From Occallatibacter riparius (GTDB lineage Bacteria; Acidobacteriota; Terriglobia; Terriglobales; Acidobacteriaceae): a DNA stretch of 64,000 bases. Below the pieces are notes generated by a model. The model did no database searches. It saw nothing but the letters and a program-made list of their open reading frames with translations, and was not told the DNA's origin. The stretch is from assembly GCF_025264625.1 (NCBI RefSeq), contig NZ_CP093313.1, forward strand, positions 2,790,001-2,854,000, written 5' to 3'. Positions 17,019 to 26,001 of the stretch are shown piece by piece (position 1 is the stretch's first letter; each line of letters begins with the position of its first letter). A program made the translations under genes and the position numbers.

Positions 17019-18317
17019 ATGAAATCGAGTCGGATATGTTCGGCTGTACTGTTCCTGGCTGTTGCTCCGGCGCTGCCCGCACAAGTTGCGCAAGAAGGCG
17101 GCGACGCCATCGCGCTGTTGGAGAGTGTCGCCAAGGCCTATGCGAGTGGGACCGATTCATTCCGGATTGAATCAATCATCGACAGTACAACACTGACGGA
17201 GTTGCGTCACGACTGGAACCGGACGTATCGGACTGCCATCAAGGGAAGCGGGAATCTGTACCGAATCGAAGTGCGTACGGGCTTTGGCTCCTATGTGCAA
17301 CTTTCGGATCGCACGAATGAGTGGGTGTACCAAGTGGAGACGAATGCATATATCAAGCGTCCTGTGCCTGCCGATTGGCCGAAGTTTCCGAAGGTGATGG
17401 ACATGGGCTTTAACGAGATGCGGCAGGCCTGGCAGCAGCAGCAATGGCTTGAAGAAACGGCGCTCGGCTACAAGCGGGCCAGGATGCTGCCGGAAGAGAC
17501 CCTGGTGATCGATACACATCGCTATCCGTGTTTTGTGGTGCGAGCCAGCAGCGATGACTCAATTCACAGTCACGACAAGGAATTTCACGAGGAGGTCACG
17601 TTCTGGATCGATAAACAGACCCATGCCTTTCGGAAGATCCTACGCGATGCCGACTCGTACGTGATGGTGACGCCTAAGCTGCATATCCCCATGCGTACCG
17701 AGACGACGGAGATTTTTCCGGTGGTGGATTTCGGCCCGCAGAGCGCGCCGGAGGAGTTTCGGTTTACACCGCCAGCGGACGCCAAGGAGGTGGCGAGCCT
17801 GGAGCCGGATTGGGGTGGCCCTCCGCCTGAGCATCCCAAGGCGCAAATGGTTGGGCAGATGGCGCCGGATGTCACCCTTGCAGGGCCGGATGGAAAGAAG
17901 GTGGCGCTGAGCTCGTTTCGAGGGAAGCCTGTGCTGATCGATTTCTGGGCTACCTGGTGCGGACCTTGTTTGCTGTCGATGCCTTCGATCGGCAGGATCT
18001 ACGCGGACGCCAAGGGATCGGGGTTGACGGCTGTGAGCGTGGATGAGAACAGCAACGCGGAGGACGGCGCCGTTTACTTTGAACGCCATCACTATGCGTG
18101 GCCGAACTTCCACGACAATGAGAAGGCGATTCAGAAGGCTTTCAAAGGCGAGGGAGTCCCGCTGACCGTTCTGCTGGACGCGCAGGGGAAGATTGTCTAT
18201 TACGACTTCGGCGGGGATGAGGCGGGGCTGCGCGGCGCCATTGCCGGATTGGGGCCCGAGTTTGCTTCGCTGTCGGATGCGGGAACGAAGGCTCCTGAGT
18301 CGGCTAGAAAGCGATAG
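17019..18317 (+). CDS. Exported thioredoxin-fold protein (TlpA-like)
   Basis: A 432-residue protein. The signal peptide is MKSSRICSAVLFLAVAPALP. Residues about 25-265 form a domain like the LolA/MucB-type outer-membrane lipoprotein sorting fold (DSFRIESIIDSTT...VYQVETNAYIKR). Residues about 280-425 form a TlpA/AhpC-TSA thioredoxin domain with FWATWCGPC (C314 and C317). The C-terminal half should act as a periplasmic thiol:disulfide reductase. The role of the N-terminal half is not known. ATG 17019 is chosen because GAGGAGGG (17006-17013) is ideally placed. It sits directly behind the hppA terminator. Confidence 0.85.
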   Translation: MKSSRICSAVLFLAVAPALPAQVAQEGGDAIALLESVAKAYASGTDSFRIESIIDSTTLTELRHDWNRTYRTAIKGSGNLYRIEVRTGFGSYVQLSDRTNEWVYQVETNAYIKRPVPADWPKFPKVMDMGFNEMRQAWQQQQWLEETALGYKRARMLPEETLVIDTHRYPCFVVRASSDDSIHSHDKEFHEEVTFWIDKQTHAFRKILRDADSYVMVTPKLHIPMRTETTEIFPVVDFGPQSAPEEFRFTPPADAKEVASLEPDWGGPPPEHPKAQMVGQMAPDVTLAGPDGKKVALSSFRGKPVLIDFWATWCGPCLLSMPSIGRIYADAKGSGLTAVSVDENSNAEDGAVYFERHHYAWPNFHDNEKAIQKAFKGEGVPLTVLLDAQGKIVYYDFGGDEAGLRGAIAGLGPEFASLSDAGTKAPESARKR

Positions 18318-18709
18318 GGGAATGTTCACTGGCCGATCGAGTGGGATCCCGTCTTTTACAGTCGCCAACAGATGGTGCACCGGTAACAAGGCGCTGGTGA
18401 GCACCGCTCCAGGCTTGAGCAGAAGGACAGGCGCCAGCGGCGCCGGATGGGGTTTTCTCCGAATTGAGGTTACTTTCGTCTGTGGCCTTTGGTAAGGTTT
18501 CGCTCATGAAACTCTCGCCTTGACATTGATCAAAATAGGGATACTCTCCATCTAGTAACCCTCCCCCAACACGGCCACATCGACCTCATGTGGCGCGATT
18601 GAGCGCCAGGTATTCCTTTGTTGCGGCTACATCTCCTGCGTGGCCGCGTGGCATCGTGTTGAACCCGAGTTCGCTCAACTAATTCGGATTATCAAGATTG
18701 GAGGTTGTC
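18318..18709. other. Intergenic region with a possible promoter
   Basis: No gene in these 392 bp. GGCGCC-AGC-GGCGCC near 18431-18445 may end the upstream transcript. A sigma70-like -35 TTGACA (18520-18525) is followed, 16 nt on, by the weak -10 TACTCT (18542-18547). It is the best visible promoter for the next gene pair. Confidence 0.4.
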
Positions 18710-19033
18710 ATGGCTTGTACGTTAGATGTTTGCCCCACGGTCGAAGCTGATTACCAAGGTCCGACGGGCGCCTCTTTCGAAATAGCTGTCAGTTCTTCGT
18801 CCGGACTAGCGACGATGATTGTTGCACGTTACAACGGCATAACCCTCACCGCAGGGCCATGGAAATTCGATATTGCGAGCGGAGTGAACCTCCTGACACT
18901 CGTCATAGAGAGTACGGAGGTAGGCGACAGAGTGGCAGTGAACGAAGTTACGAACGGTTGCAGTCAAGTGCTGGATGCATTTCATTACTCCCCCTCGAGT
19001 GCTCCAGAGGGATTGGAGATTAAGGGACTATGA
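18710..19033 (+). CDS. Small protein of unknown function, coupled to the next gene
   Basis: A 107-residue protein without a signal peptide, predicted mostly beta (FEIAVSSSSGLATMIVARYN, GVNLLTLVIESTEVGDRVAV), like a single Ig- or jelly-roll-type domain. Three cysteines (ACTLDVC and NGCSQ) stand out. ATG 18710 follows GGAGG (18700-18704) at good spacing. Its stop overlaps the next start as ATGA, so the two products are made in a fixed ratio and may work together. I do not recognise the family. Confidence 0.7.
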   Translation: MACTLDVCPTVEADYQGPTGASFEIAVSSSSGLATMIVARYNGITLTAGPWKFDIASGVNLLTLVIESTEVGDRVAVNEVTNGCSQVLDAFHYSPSSAPEGLEIKGL

Positions 19034-20610
19034 AGAAGGTAATTTTGCCGCTGCTTGCTCTTAGCTGTTTGCCCTGTTTCGCGCAAGGCGTTGTCAACAA
19101 ATATGGCTACTGCGCAGATCTGGACAATGTGCTGAGCATTTCCAAAGTCACAGATAAGGCCAACAAGCCTCAAGTCCAAAAGGCCCTTGAGATCGGGCGC
19201 GGCTGCAACTTCACTATCGTTACAGAGTATATTTTGACGCACCCGAAAGAAATTTCCTCCCCGTTTTCCTCTGCCCAACAGGAGCAACTTGCTCAGCAAC
19301 TCCTCAGTTACGCCGAGCAGGCCCGCCAAGACAAACAGGTTGGAGCATCCGAGAGTTCGAACGGCACCACGTCGTTGGTAAGCAAGGGGGTCGGGGCGAT
19401 TGTGGGGATAGCCCTCGAGAGCGGCTCCATCAATCGAACCACCAATGGCAATACCACCACGGTCACGCTGAATGGCGGGCAAGCGGCCGATTTTCTGACA
19501 CTCGGAAACGTTCCGCCTTGCGCGATTATCGAAACGTCGTGTGGCGTCGGAAGGACGCTTCTGACCGCCCTCACGGTATCGAGCAGTTTCGATGTCTCAC
19601 AAGCCAACACGTCGAACACCAGTTCAGCGGCTCAAGATGCCCTTGCCGCGCTGGTCGGGAGCAATACTCCGGCGTTCTCTGGGATAGGTGCACGCCTCGA
19701 TTTCCACGCTAGAAAGAAAGACGTGACGTTGCAGGATGTGATGCAAGCGTACCAAGACCCGAAATATCTCGACGTGGCCACCACCTATGCCGCAGCCTAT
19801 GATGCCCTGACCAGCAAGGTTAGAGAAGATCCGGCCTACTTGAGCGCGCTCGGGCATGCGATCGAGACACTCGAGAGCCCAGGTACTACCAAAGCACCTG
19901 AAGACGTAGATCGCGCAATTCAGGAGTTGGTGCAGAAGACCGCGAGCATTATCAATGCAAACGCCGCGAATACGGTTGCGTTCCGAACGTTCGTATCAGC
20001 TCAGAGTGCGTATCGCGGTGCGCGCGATAAAGCGTTGGGGGCTGTGTTAAATAAGTGGACGGGATCCTTTGAGTACGACTTCAATCGTCTGCCGAATCAG
20101 CCTGACCAGTCCGATTTCAAGGCGATCTACAGTTACCGAGGTGATGCCAAGAACAGCGATCGCTTCGTGCAGGTCACCGCAAATGCCGGTGCAACCATGT
20201 ACAACTCAACGCTCGGAAGCAGTACCTCGCAGGTGCGCAGCGCACAGGCCGCGCTCCAGTTCGACTACACCGCAGCGTCAACGTCATCGAAGGTTCAGGC
20301 AGCCGTAACCGGGGGTTATTACTTCCAATACATGATCGCCAACGGGCTGCTCACTTTACCCGCAGATCAGCTCGCGCCCGGCACCGCGATCCCTCTGCCT
20401 GGGAATGCATCCGAACTGTTGAATACCACAGGCCCGATCCATATCGGGCAGGGAAAGGTCACTATAAGTGTTAAAGGCACGAACGTGAACATCCCTCTAG
20501 CACTGACGTTCTCGAATCGTACTGATCTCATCAAGGCGTCAAAGGTCGGCGGCAATTTTGGCATCACTTACGATTTCAATTCGCTGCTCGCCAAACTCAG
20601 ACCGAATTGA
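19030..20610 (+). CDS. Exported protein of unknown function, possible outer-membrane barrel end
   Basis: A 526-residue protein with a signal peptide (MKKVILPLLALSCLPCFAQG). The middle is helical and rich in Ala/Gln (about 150-350, with repeated helices such as QDALAALVGSN and DVDRAIQELVQKTASI). The last 170 residues alternate short beta strands (FVQVTANAGATMYNS, SAQAALQFDYTA, VTGGYYFQYM, FGITYDFNSL) as in an outer-membrane beta-barrel, though the terminal residue is Asn, not Phe. Function is unknown. Translation is coupled to the 107-residue gene upstream. It ends 15 nt from the convergent GNAT gene. Confidence 0.75.
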   Translation: MKKVILPLLALSCLPCFAQGVVNKYGYCADLDNVLSISKVTDKANKPQVQKALEIGRGCNFTIVTEYILTHPKEISSPFSSAQQEQLAQQLLSYAEQARQDKQVGASESSNGTTSLVSKGVGAIVGIALESGSINRTTNGNTTTVTLNGGQAADFLTLGNVPPCAIIETSCGVGRTLLTALTVSSSFDVSQANTSNTSSAAQDALAALVGSNTPAFSGIGARLDFHARKKDVTLQDVMQAYQDPKYLDVATTYAAAYDALTSKVREDPAYLSALGHAIETLESPGTTKAPEDVDRAIQELVQKTASIINANAANTVAFRTFVSAQSAYRGARDKALGAVLNKWTGSFEYDFNRLPNQPDQSDFKAIYSYRGDAKNSDRFVQVTANAGATMYNSTLGSSTSQVRSAQAALQFDYTAASTSSKVQAAVTGGYYFQYMIANGLLTLPADQLAPGTAIPLPGNASELLNTTGPIHIGQGKVTISVKGTNVNIPLALTFSNRTDLIKASKVGGNFGITYDFNSLLAKLRPN

Positions 20611-20625
20611 GATGTTCGGCTGAAT

Positions 20626-21312
20626 CTACACGTCGAGGCCGCTGGCCACCGCTAGCAAGCCTTGGTGCTGACTGCCGTTTGAGTCGAAGTTGCGGACATC
20701 GAGCCACGATTCGAAGGCCTGCTTTCTTGCGGGCCATTCGTGGTCGAGCATGGCGAACCAGGCGGTGTTGCGGTTGCGGCCTTTGACGACCATGTGCTGG
20801 CGGAAGATGCCTTCAAAGGTGAAGCCGAGGCGCTGGGCGGCGCGGCGACTCGGCTCGTTCAGCGCGTTGCATTTCCATTCATAGCGGCGGTAGCCGAGAT
20901 CGAAGATGTGGCGGCCCATGAGGTACATGGCTTCCGTGGCGGCGGTGGTGCGCTGCAGCGCGGGCGAGAGCAGGATGTTGCCGACTTCGATGACGCCGTG
21001 AGTCGGTTCCATGCGCAGATAGCTGGCGAAGCCGGCGGCGGTTCCTGTGGTGGCGGGAATGATGGCGTAGTAGATGCGGTCCGTCGCGCGCTGCTTGGCC
21101 TCGATGTCGGCCGTGAAGGCGGCTTCGTTGGCGTAGGGGCCTTCGAAGAGCCACTGCCATACCTCGTCGTGGTCCCGCACGGCGTTCCAGAGGGCCGCCG
21201 CGTGACGTGATGCGTCGAGAGGCTCAAGTGTGACGGTGCGGCCCTGCATGGGCTCGCGGCGGGGCAGGGGAACGGGCTGCCAGCTCGTGAGGATGGCGTG
21301 AGTTTCGGGCAT
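20626..21312 (-). CDS. GNAT family N-acetyltransferase (RimJ/RimL-like)
   Basis: A 228-residue cytoplasmic protein with the full-length GNAT fold of the RimJ/RimL subgroup (PF13302). It starts with GRTVTLEPLDASRHAAALWNAV. The core strand is GVIEVGNILLSPALQRTTAATEAM, and the C-terminal motif FDLGYRRYEWKCNALNEPSR is followed by AAQRLGFTFEGIFRQHMVVKGR. Such enzymes acetylate N-terminal or side-chain amines from acetyl-CoA. The substrate cannot be read from sequence. Confidence 0.88.
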   Translation of the reverse strand: MPETHAILTSWQPVPLPRREPMQGRTVTLEPLDASRHAAALWNAVRDHDEVWQWLFEGPYANEAAFTADIEAKQRATDRIYYAIIPATTGTAAGFASYLRMEPTHGVIEVGNILLSPALQRTTAATEAMYLMGRHIFDLGYRRYEWKCNALNEPSRRAAQRLGFTFEGIFRQHMVVKGRNRNTAWFAMLDHEWPARKQAFESWLDVRNFDSNGSQHQGLLAVASGLDV

Positions 21313-21485
21313 ATCTCCACGTTAACAGCATGCGAATCGGTGTATGATCAGGCACTACTGGCAGCCATTAAACAGCCTCGTTACAGGTCCTGCGCTTTTC
21401 CAATCCCCGGGTGCTCTTAGTTTTTTCCAGCTTCGTTGATTTCGAGGCCGGTGTACGTGTCTTTATCGGTCATGGAGGGGTCCTT

Positions 21486-21941
21486 ATGCAGCAGTCTTAC
21501 GAATCCAGGGAAGCCGCCCGGGTGCTGGGCGTGGATGAAATTGCGAGCTTGTATGAGGAGGGCAAGCCCGCGGATACGCTGATGAACGTGGTGGCGCTGA
21601 TTGCGTCGCGGTTCAACACGGACGTGTGCTCGACGTATCTGCTGGAGCCGGACCGGTCGAATTTGGTGATGGCGGCGACGGTGGGGCTGCATCCGCGGTG
21701 CATTGGAACTCTGCGCATGCCGCTGCACGAGGGCCTGGCGGGGCTGGTGGCGGAGCATGTGATGCCGGTGGCCGTGCCGGATGCGCGGAATCATCCGCGG
21801 TTCAAGTACTTCAAGGAGTCGGGCGAGGAGGAGTACCGGTCGTTCCTGGGAGTGCCGCTGATCGATCGCGGAGTGCTGCAGGGCGTGCTGGTGGTGCAGA
21901 CGAAGGAAGCCCGGACATTTGGGGACGAAGAGATCCAGTAG
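21486..21941 (+). CDS. GAF domain protein, N-terminal half of a split phosphorylase fusion
   Basis: A 151-residue protein. A short lead (residues 1-25) is followed by a GAF domain (about 28-150), with CSTYLLEPDRSNLVMAATVG, PLHEGLAGLVAEHV and FLGVPLIDRGVLQGVLVVQT. The start has a strong GGAGGGG (21474-21480). The frame ends in TAG (21939-21941) right inside the C-terminal GAF helix (FGDEEIQ-stop-LADAASEVAPAVSEA), and reading continues in the same frame into the phosphorylase. GAF domains bind small ligands, so a regulatory role for the phosphorylase is the natural inference. Confidence 0.8.
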   Translation: MQQSYESREAARVLGVDEIASLYEEGKPADTLMNVVALIASRFNTDVCSTYLLEPDRSNLVMAATVGLHPRCIGTLRMPLHEGLAGLVAEHVMPVAVPDARNHPRFKYFKESGEEEYRSFLGVPLIDRGVLQGVLVVQTKEARTFGDEEIQ

Positions 21942-21962
21942 CTGGCGGATGCGGCAAGCGAG

Positions 21963-24140
21963 GTGGCTCCTGCGGTGAGCGAGGCGCGCACGCTGGACCG
22001 GTTTATCGCGCCGGCGCAGGAACGGTTATGGGCGCTAGCGAACAACATCTGGTGGAGCTGGGATCCGGAGTGCATCAGTTTGTTCAACGATTTGAATCCG
22101 ATACGGTGGCGGCAGTTGAACCAGAATCCAATTGCACTGCTGAAGGAGACTCCGCTGCGCGAGCTGGAGCGGCGGGCGTCGGAACTCGGGCTGCACAGCA
22201 GGATCAACTACTGCTATCGGCGGCAGCAGGAGTATCTGAACGCGGACCGGACGTGGGGCGCGAACAATGCAGGCGTGTTGCGGCCGCGGCCGGTGGCGTA
22301 TTTTTCGGCGGAGTTCGGGCTGCATGAGTCGCTGCCGATTTATTCGGGCGGATTGGGCGTGCTGGCCGGCGATCACATCAAGAGTGCATCGGATCTGGAT
22401 ATTCCGCTGGTGGGCGTGGGGCTGTTCTATGGGCAGGGGTATTTCCTGCAGCGGCTGGACGCGGATGGCTGGCAGCACGAGGACTACATTGCGACGGACG
22501 TGGGCACGCGGCCGATGCAGATTGCGATTGGCGAGAACGGTGAGCCGGTAACGGTGGAGATTGCCACGCGGTCGGGGTCGATCCACTCGAAGGTGTGGCG
22601 GATCAAGGTGGGGCGCTGCGATCTGCTGCTGCTGGACTCGAACGTGGAAGGCAACGCGCCGGAGGATCGCGAGCTGACGTCGCGGCTCTATGGCGGCGAT
22701 GGAAGGACGCGCATCCGGCAGGAACTGCTGCTGGGCGTGGGAGGCCATCGCGCGCTTCGGGCCATGGGGATCTCTCCGGGTGTGCTGCACCTGAATGAGG
22801 GGCACAGCGCGTTTGTCGTGCTGGAAGCAATCCGGTGCCGCATGGAAGACGAGGGCGTGGACTTCAAGACTGCGGCGAGCCACGTGGCACGCGAAGTGGT
22901 GTTCACGACGCACACGCCGGTGCCGGCGGGGCATGACCGCTTCCCGGCAGACCTGATTGAAGAGCACCTGGGGCCGCTGCGCGATGAGCTGGGGCTTTCG
23001 CAGGAAAACCTGATGGGCTTTGGGCGCGTGTATTCGAACGACGATGCCGAGACGTTCTGCATGACGGTGCTGGGGCTGAAGCTGTCGCGGCGGGCGAATG
23101 CGGTGTCGGCGCTGCACGGTGAGGTTTCGCGCGAGATGTGGTGGAAGATGTATCCGGGCAAGCCGGAGGATGCGGTGCCAATTGGGCACATTACGAATGG
23201 AGTGCATGTGCCGTCGTGGCTGGCTCCGCAGATGCGGCGGTTGTATGACCGGCATCTGGGCGTGGGATGGGGGTTCCGCAGCGGGGACAAGCATACGTGG
23301 GCCGAGATCGAGAAGGTGGATGACGGCGAGTTGTGGGAGACGCACCTGAGCCTGAAGGCGCAGTTGATCGAATTTGCGCGGCAGAGGGCGAAGGAGCAGG
23401 CGGCGTTCCGCGGCGAGGCGCAAGAGGCGATCCAGCGGCTAGGCAAGGTGCTGACACAGGATGCACTCACGATCGGATTCGCGCGGCGGTTTGCTACGTA
23501 CAAGCGGGCGAATCTGATTCTCAAGGATATTGAGCGGCTGGCAGGGATGGTGAACGATCCGAAGCGGCCGGTGCAGTTTGTGTTTGCGGGCAAGGCGCAT
23601 CCGCACGATGTGCCGGGGAAGACGGTGCTGCAGGAGATTGCGCGGCTGATGAGGGATGCGGATCTGGGAGACAAGTTCGTGTTCATTGAGGACTACGACA
23701 TCAACGTGGGGCGGCACCTGGTGCAGGGAGTCGATGTGTGGCTGAATAATCCGCGGCGGCCGCTGGAGGCATCGGGGACGAGCGGGCAGAAGGTGGTGCT
23801 GAACGGCGGGCTGAACCTGTCAGTGCTGGACGGGTGGTGGGCCGAGGCATACGACGGCCTGAACGGGTTTGCGATTGGGAAGGGCCGCACGCACTCGAAT
23901 ATGGATGTCCATGACCGGCGCGATGGCGACGATCTGTATCGCGTGCTGGATGAGGAAGTGATTCCGCTCTACTACCAGAGAGATCGCGATGGGCTGCCGC
24001 GGGGATGGATCCAGCGGATGAAGCGGACGATCCGGACGCTGGGGTGGCGGTTCAACGCCGATCGCATGGTGATGGATTACAGCATGAAGTGCTACGTGCC
24101 GGCGGCGGGCGGGACGTCGAGTGAGATTCGGGAACCCTAG
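21963..24140 (+). CDS. glgP: Alpha-glucan phosphorylase (GT35), DUF3417 type
   Basis: A 725-residue cytoplasmic PLP enzyme releasing glucose-1-phosphate from alpha-glucans. It opens with DUF3417 (NNIWWSWDPECISLFNDLNP). Phosphorylase blocks follow: FSAEFGLHESLPIYSGGLGVL, VVFTTHTPVPAGHDRF, HITNGVHVPSWLAPQMRRLY, FARRFATYKRANLI, then the PLP/phosphate region EASGTSGQKVVLNGGLNLSV and LDGWWAEAYDG. The GTG 21963 start has no good ribosome site. It is in the same frame as the GAF gene, separated only by TAG and seven codons. The protein may therefore be made by readthrough, by weak re-initiation, or not at all if the TAG is a real lesion. Confidence 0.9.
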   Translation: MAPAVSEARTLDRFIAPAQERLWALANNIWWSWDPECISLFNDLNPIRWRQLNQNPIALLKETPLRELERRASELGLHSRINYCYRRQQEYLNADRTWGANNAGVLRPRPVAYFSAEFGLHESLPIYSGGLGVLAGDHIKSASDLDIPLVGVGLFYGQGYFLQRLDADGWQHEDYIATDVGTRPMQIAIGENGEPVTVEIATRSGSIHSKVWRIKVGRCDLLLLDSNVEGNAPEDRELTSRLYGGDGRTRIRQELLLGVGGHRALRAMGISPGVLHLNEGHSAFVVLEAIRCRMEDEGVDFKTAASHVAREVVFTTHTPVPAGHDRFPADLIEEHLGPLRDELGLSQENLMGFGRVYSNDDAETFCMTVLGLKLSRRANAVSALHGEVSREMWWKMYPGKPEDAVPIGHITNGVHVPSWLAPQMRRLYDRHLGVGWGFRSGDKHTWAEIEKVDDGELWETHLSLKAQLIEFARQRAKEQAAFRGEAQEAIQRLGKVLTQDALTIGFARRFATYKRANLILKDIERLAGMVNDPKRPVQFVFAGKAHPHDVPGKTVLQEIARLMRDADLGDKFVFIEDYDINVGRHLVQGVDVWLNNPRRPLEASGTSGQKVVLNGGLNLSVLDGWWAEAYDGLNGFAIGKGRTHSNMDVHDRRDGDDLYRVLDEEVIPLYYQRDRDGLPRGWIQRMKRTIRTLGWRFNADRMVMDYSMKCYVPAAGGTSSEIREP

Positions 24141-24368
24141 AGGCAGGGAACAGGCAACAGGGAACAGGGATCAGGAAGGTGGGACAGGGGGCCGCATATC
24201 CCTGACCAACTGGTCTAGTAATTCTGGCAGTGCCCCTCCGGCATTGATTCTCATTAAATTGATCACCGCGTGGGGACACGGGTGAAATGCGTGGCCTTGT
24301 CCCTGCAAGGCGCCGTCAACCGCTGCTGCGAAGTCACTCAGCGTTGAATCGAGTGCAATGGAGGGCAA
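24141..24368. repeat. GGGAACAGG-type repeats and leader of the next gene
   Basis: Right behind the phosphorylase stop lies AGGCAGGGAACAGGCAACAG followed by GGAACAGGGATCAGGAAGG, the same low-complexity family as at 13868-13930. The rest holds nothing recognisable. Confidence 0.5.
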
Positions 24369-24968
24369 GTGAATTTTATATCCAAGTATTGGAAGGTGAG
24401 TACTGCCGTTGCGTTAGTCGTGGCTATGACAGCCGTTCCTGGATTTGCGCGCGAAAAGTATGAAACGATCGACGCCCAAGCCTATGGCACGAGCACCCAG
24501 TTGGGGCAAAATGGCACGATCAGGCTAATCATCTATGAGTATTCCACTGCGGAAGACAGACAGATTCTGGTCGAATCGTTTCAGAAGGGTCAGAACGATG
24601 GCCTGTGCAACGCACTTGAGAAGATGAAGGCAGTGGGCCGGATCACAATACCGGGGACCCTGGGTTTCGACGTCTCCTATATCCGCGAGATCAAGACTCC
24701 TACAGGACGGTCGATCCGTTTCATCACGAACCGCAAGATTGCTTTCGGGGAAGCCTACTGGTCCACCCAATCGAAGTCTTTCAATCTGACGGCGGGCGAA
24801 ATCGTTATCGACGATCAGGACAAGGGCAAGAGCGGCGGCGTCCTCTACCCAGCAACTCAGCTCACCATCAACAAGGATGGCGAGCCACAGTGGGATCTGA
24901 GAATGAACCCCTGGAAGCTCAACAACATTATTGTGTGGCCGGGCGGGGATAAGGAGAAGGAGAAGTAA
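24369..24968 (+). CDS. Exported protein of unknown function
   Basis: A 199-residue protein from GTG 24369 (GGAGGG immediately upstream). Signal peptide STAVALVVAMTAVPGFA, then a single domain with the strands TIRLIIYEYSTAEDRQILVESF and GQNDGLCNALEKMKAVGRI and a charged C-terminus ending GGDKEKEK. The pattern with YSTAEDRQILVE..F..GQNDGL..AL is one I associate with conserved acidobacterial secreted proteins of unknown role. No catalytic motif is seen. It is followed after 57 nt by another secreted protein in the same direction, perhaps one transcript. Confidence 0.75.
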   Translation: MNFISKYWKVSTAVALVVAMTAVPGFAREKYETIDAQAYGTSTQLGQNGTIRLIIYEYSTAEDRQILVESFQKGQNDGLCNALEKMKAVGRITIPGTLGFDVSYIREIKTPTGRSIRFITNRKIAFGEAYWSTQSKSFNLTAGEIVIDDQDKGKSGGVLYPATQLTINKDGEPQWDLRMNPWKLNNIIVWPGGDKEKEK

Positions 24969-25025
24969 GTCCTTCCTGTTCGCGTCTTCAAACGGTGGTT
25001 CACAAGTCCTGCGAGGAATCGATCC

Positions 25026-25508
25026 ATGAGAAAGCAGCTGCATTCGTGCAGAGTCGCGCTGGTGATAGCTTTCGTGCTGATGGGCAGTACCTTGACCCAG
25101 GCGAAGAGCAAGTACATCTGTGATGAACCGCAACCGGCGGACCTGTGCACGGCCGCCAATACCTGCGGATCGGCATCCGAGTCCTGCAAGATCGACATCC
25201 GGCGATCGGGGGGTGGTGCGAGCGTCAAACCGGGAGTTCCCAACGCAAAGAGCAATCAGTTCTTCTGCGTAAAGGCCGGCACTGAGGTCGTGTGGATGAC
25301 CTCTAGCAAGAACACCGGCTTCTCCGTTTACTTCGGGACAGATTCGCCCTTTACTCCGGATGATCCGATTGTGGGTGGCGGAAGCAAGCCGGTAACGGTA
25401 AAGGCACAAACCCCCGGCTGCTACAAATACGACGCAGGCGCGTTCTACTCAGGCGCGGTCTTCGGCATGAGCGGTGGCAGCAAGCCGGAGCTTGTCATTC
25501 TGCCCTAG
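25026..25508 (+). CDS. Secreted cupredoxin-like protein
   Basis: A 160-residue protein with a signal peptide (about residues 1-26). The mature part begins with a cysteine-rich stretch (ICDEPQPADLC, CGSASESCK). The C-terminal domain resembles a cupredoxin sandwich: NQFFCVKAGTEVVWMTSSKN, then VTVKAQTPGCYKYDAGAF. The usual Cys-His-Met copper set is not clear, since I do not see a conserved copper histidine, so copper binding is doubtful. ATG 25026 is used. It overlaps the convergent gene at 25495 by 14 nt. Confidence 0.7.
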   Translation: MRKQLHSCRVALVIAFVLMGSTLTQAKSKYICDEPQPADLCTAANTCGSASESCKIDIRRSGGGASVKPGVPNAKSNQFFCVKAGTEVVWMTSSKNTGFSVYFGTDSPFTPDDPIVGGGSKPVTVKAQTPGCYKYDAGAFYSGAVFGMSGGSKPELVILP

Positions 25509-26001
25509 GCCATCCGGGATCATCGCTTGAGGCAGTTCCAGGTTCAGAGAGGGGCTGGGCCTGGAGAACCACGGTCGAAACGGTGACACCGAAATATCCT
25601 GCGGCCACTTCTGCGAGATCCTCGTCGGTCATGACGCCGTATTCGATGTGCGGCTCTTGGCCGGGTGCGATGAGGTAGTAGCCTACCTTGATTGGACCGG
25701 CCCGAAAAGTTAGCGTGCGCTTGCCTTTTTGGACGCGAAAGAAGCTTCCGTCCAACTCCCGGAATTCTATGCCGGCCCGCTGCAGTGTGGGGCCAACCTG
25801 GCCGGCGTAGAACACGAAGTCGCTGAGTGCGTCGGATTCCTCAGGTGCGGCATTCGACCTACCGTCAAAGAATGCGATGACAGTTGGTTTGACGATGGTG
25901 ATGGTAGTCAGGGTCTGGCGCGTCTGGCTCCGCAAGGCAGGAGCAGAATCAAGGCCGCAAAAATGGCTAACGTTCTCATTGTTTGACAAATTGTCTACCA
26001 C
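25495..26001 (-). pseudogene. Secreted protein gene with an apparent 1-nt frameshift after the signal peptide
   Basis: The long frame from GTG 26001 gives 168 residues but starts with unlikely sequence. In another frame, ATG 25979 encodes a textbook signal peptide, MRTLAIFAALILLLPCGA, which hits a stop six codons later. The mature domain (TITIVKPTVIAFFDGRS, GQVGPTLQRAGIEFRELDG, VQKGKRTLTFRAG) continues in the first frame. Adding one base between about 25915 and 25935 would join signal peptide and domain. Either the gene is frameshifted or the assembly lost a base. Function is unknown. The alternative is an intact cytoplasmic protein from GTG 26001. Confidence 0.6.

Noticed and set aside
22035..23423. 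462-codon open frame opposite the phosphorylase
   Set aside because: Composition of a shadow frame; the sense strand encodes all GT35 motifs.
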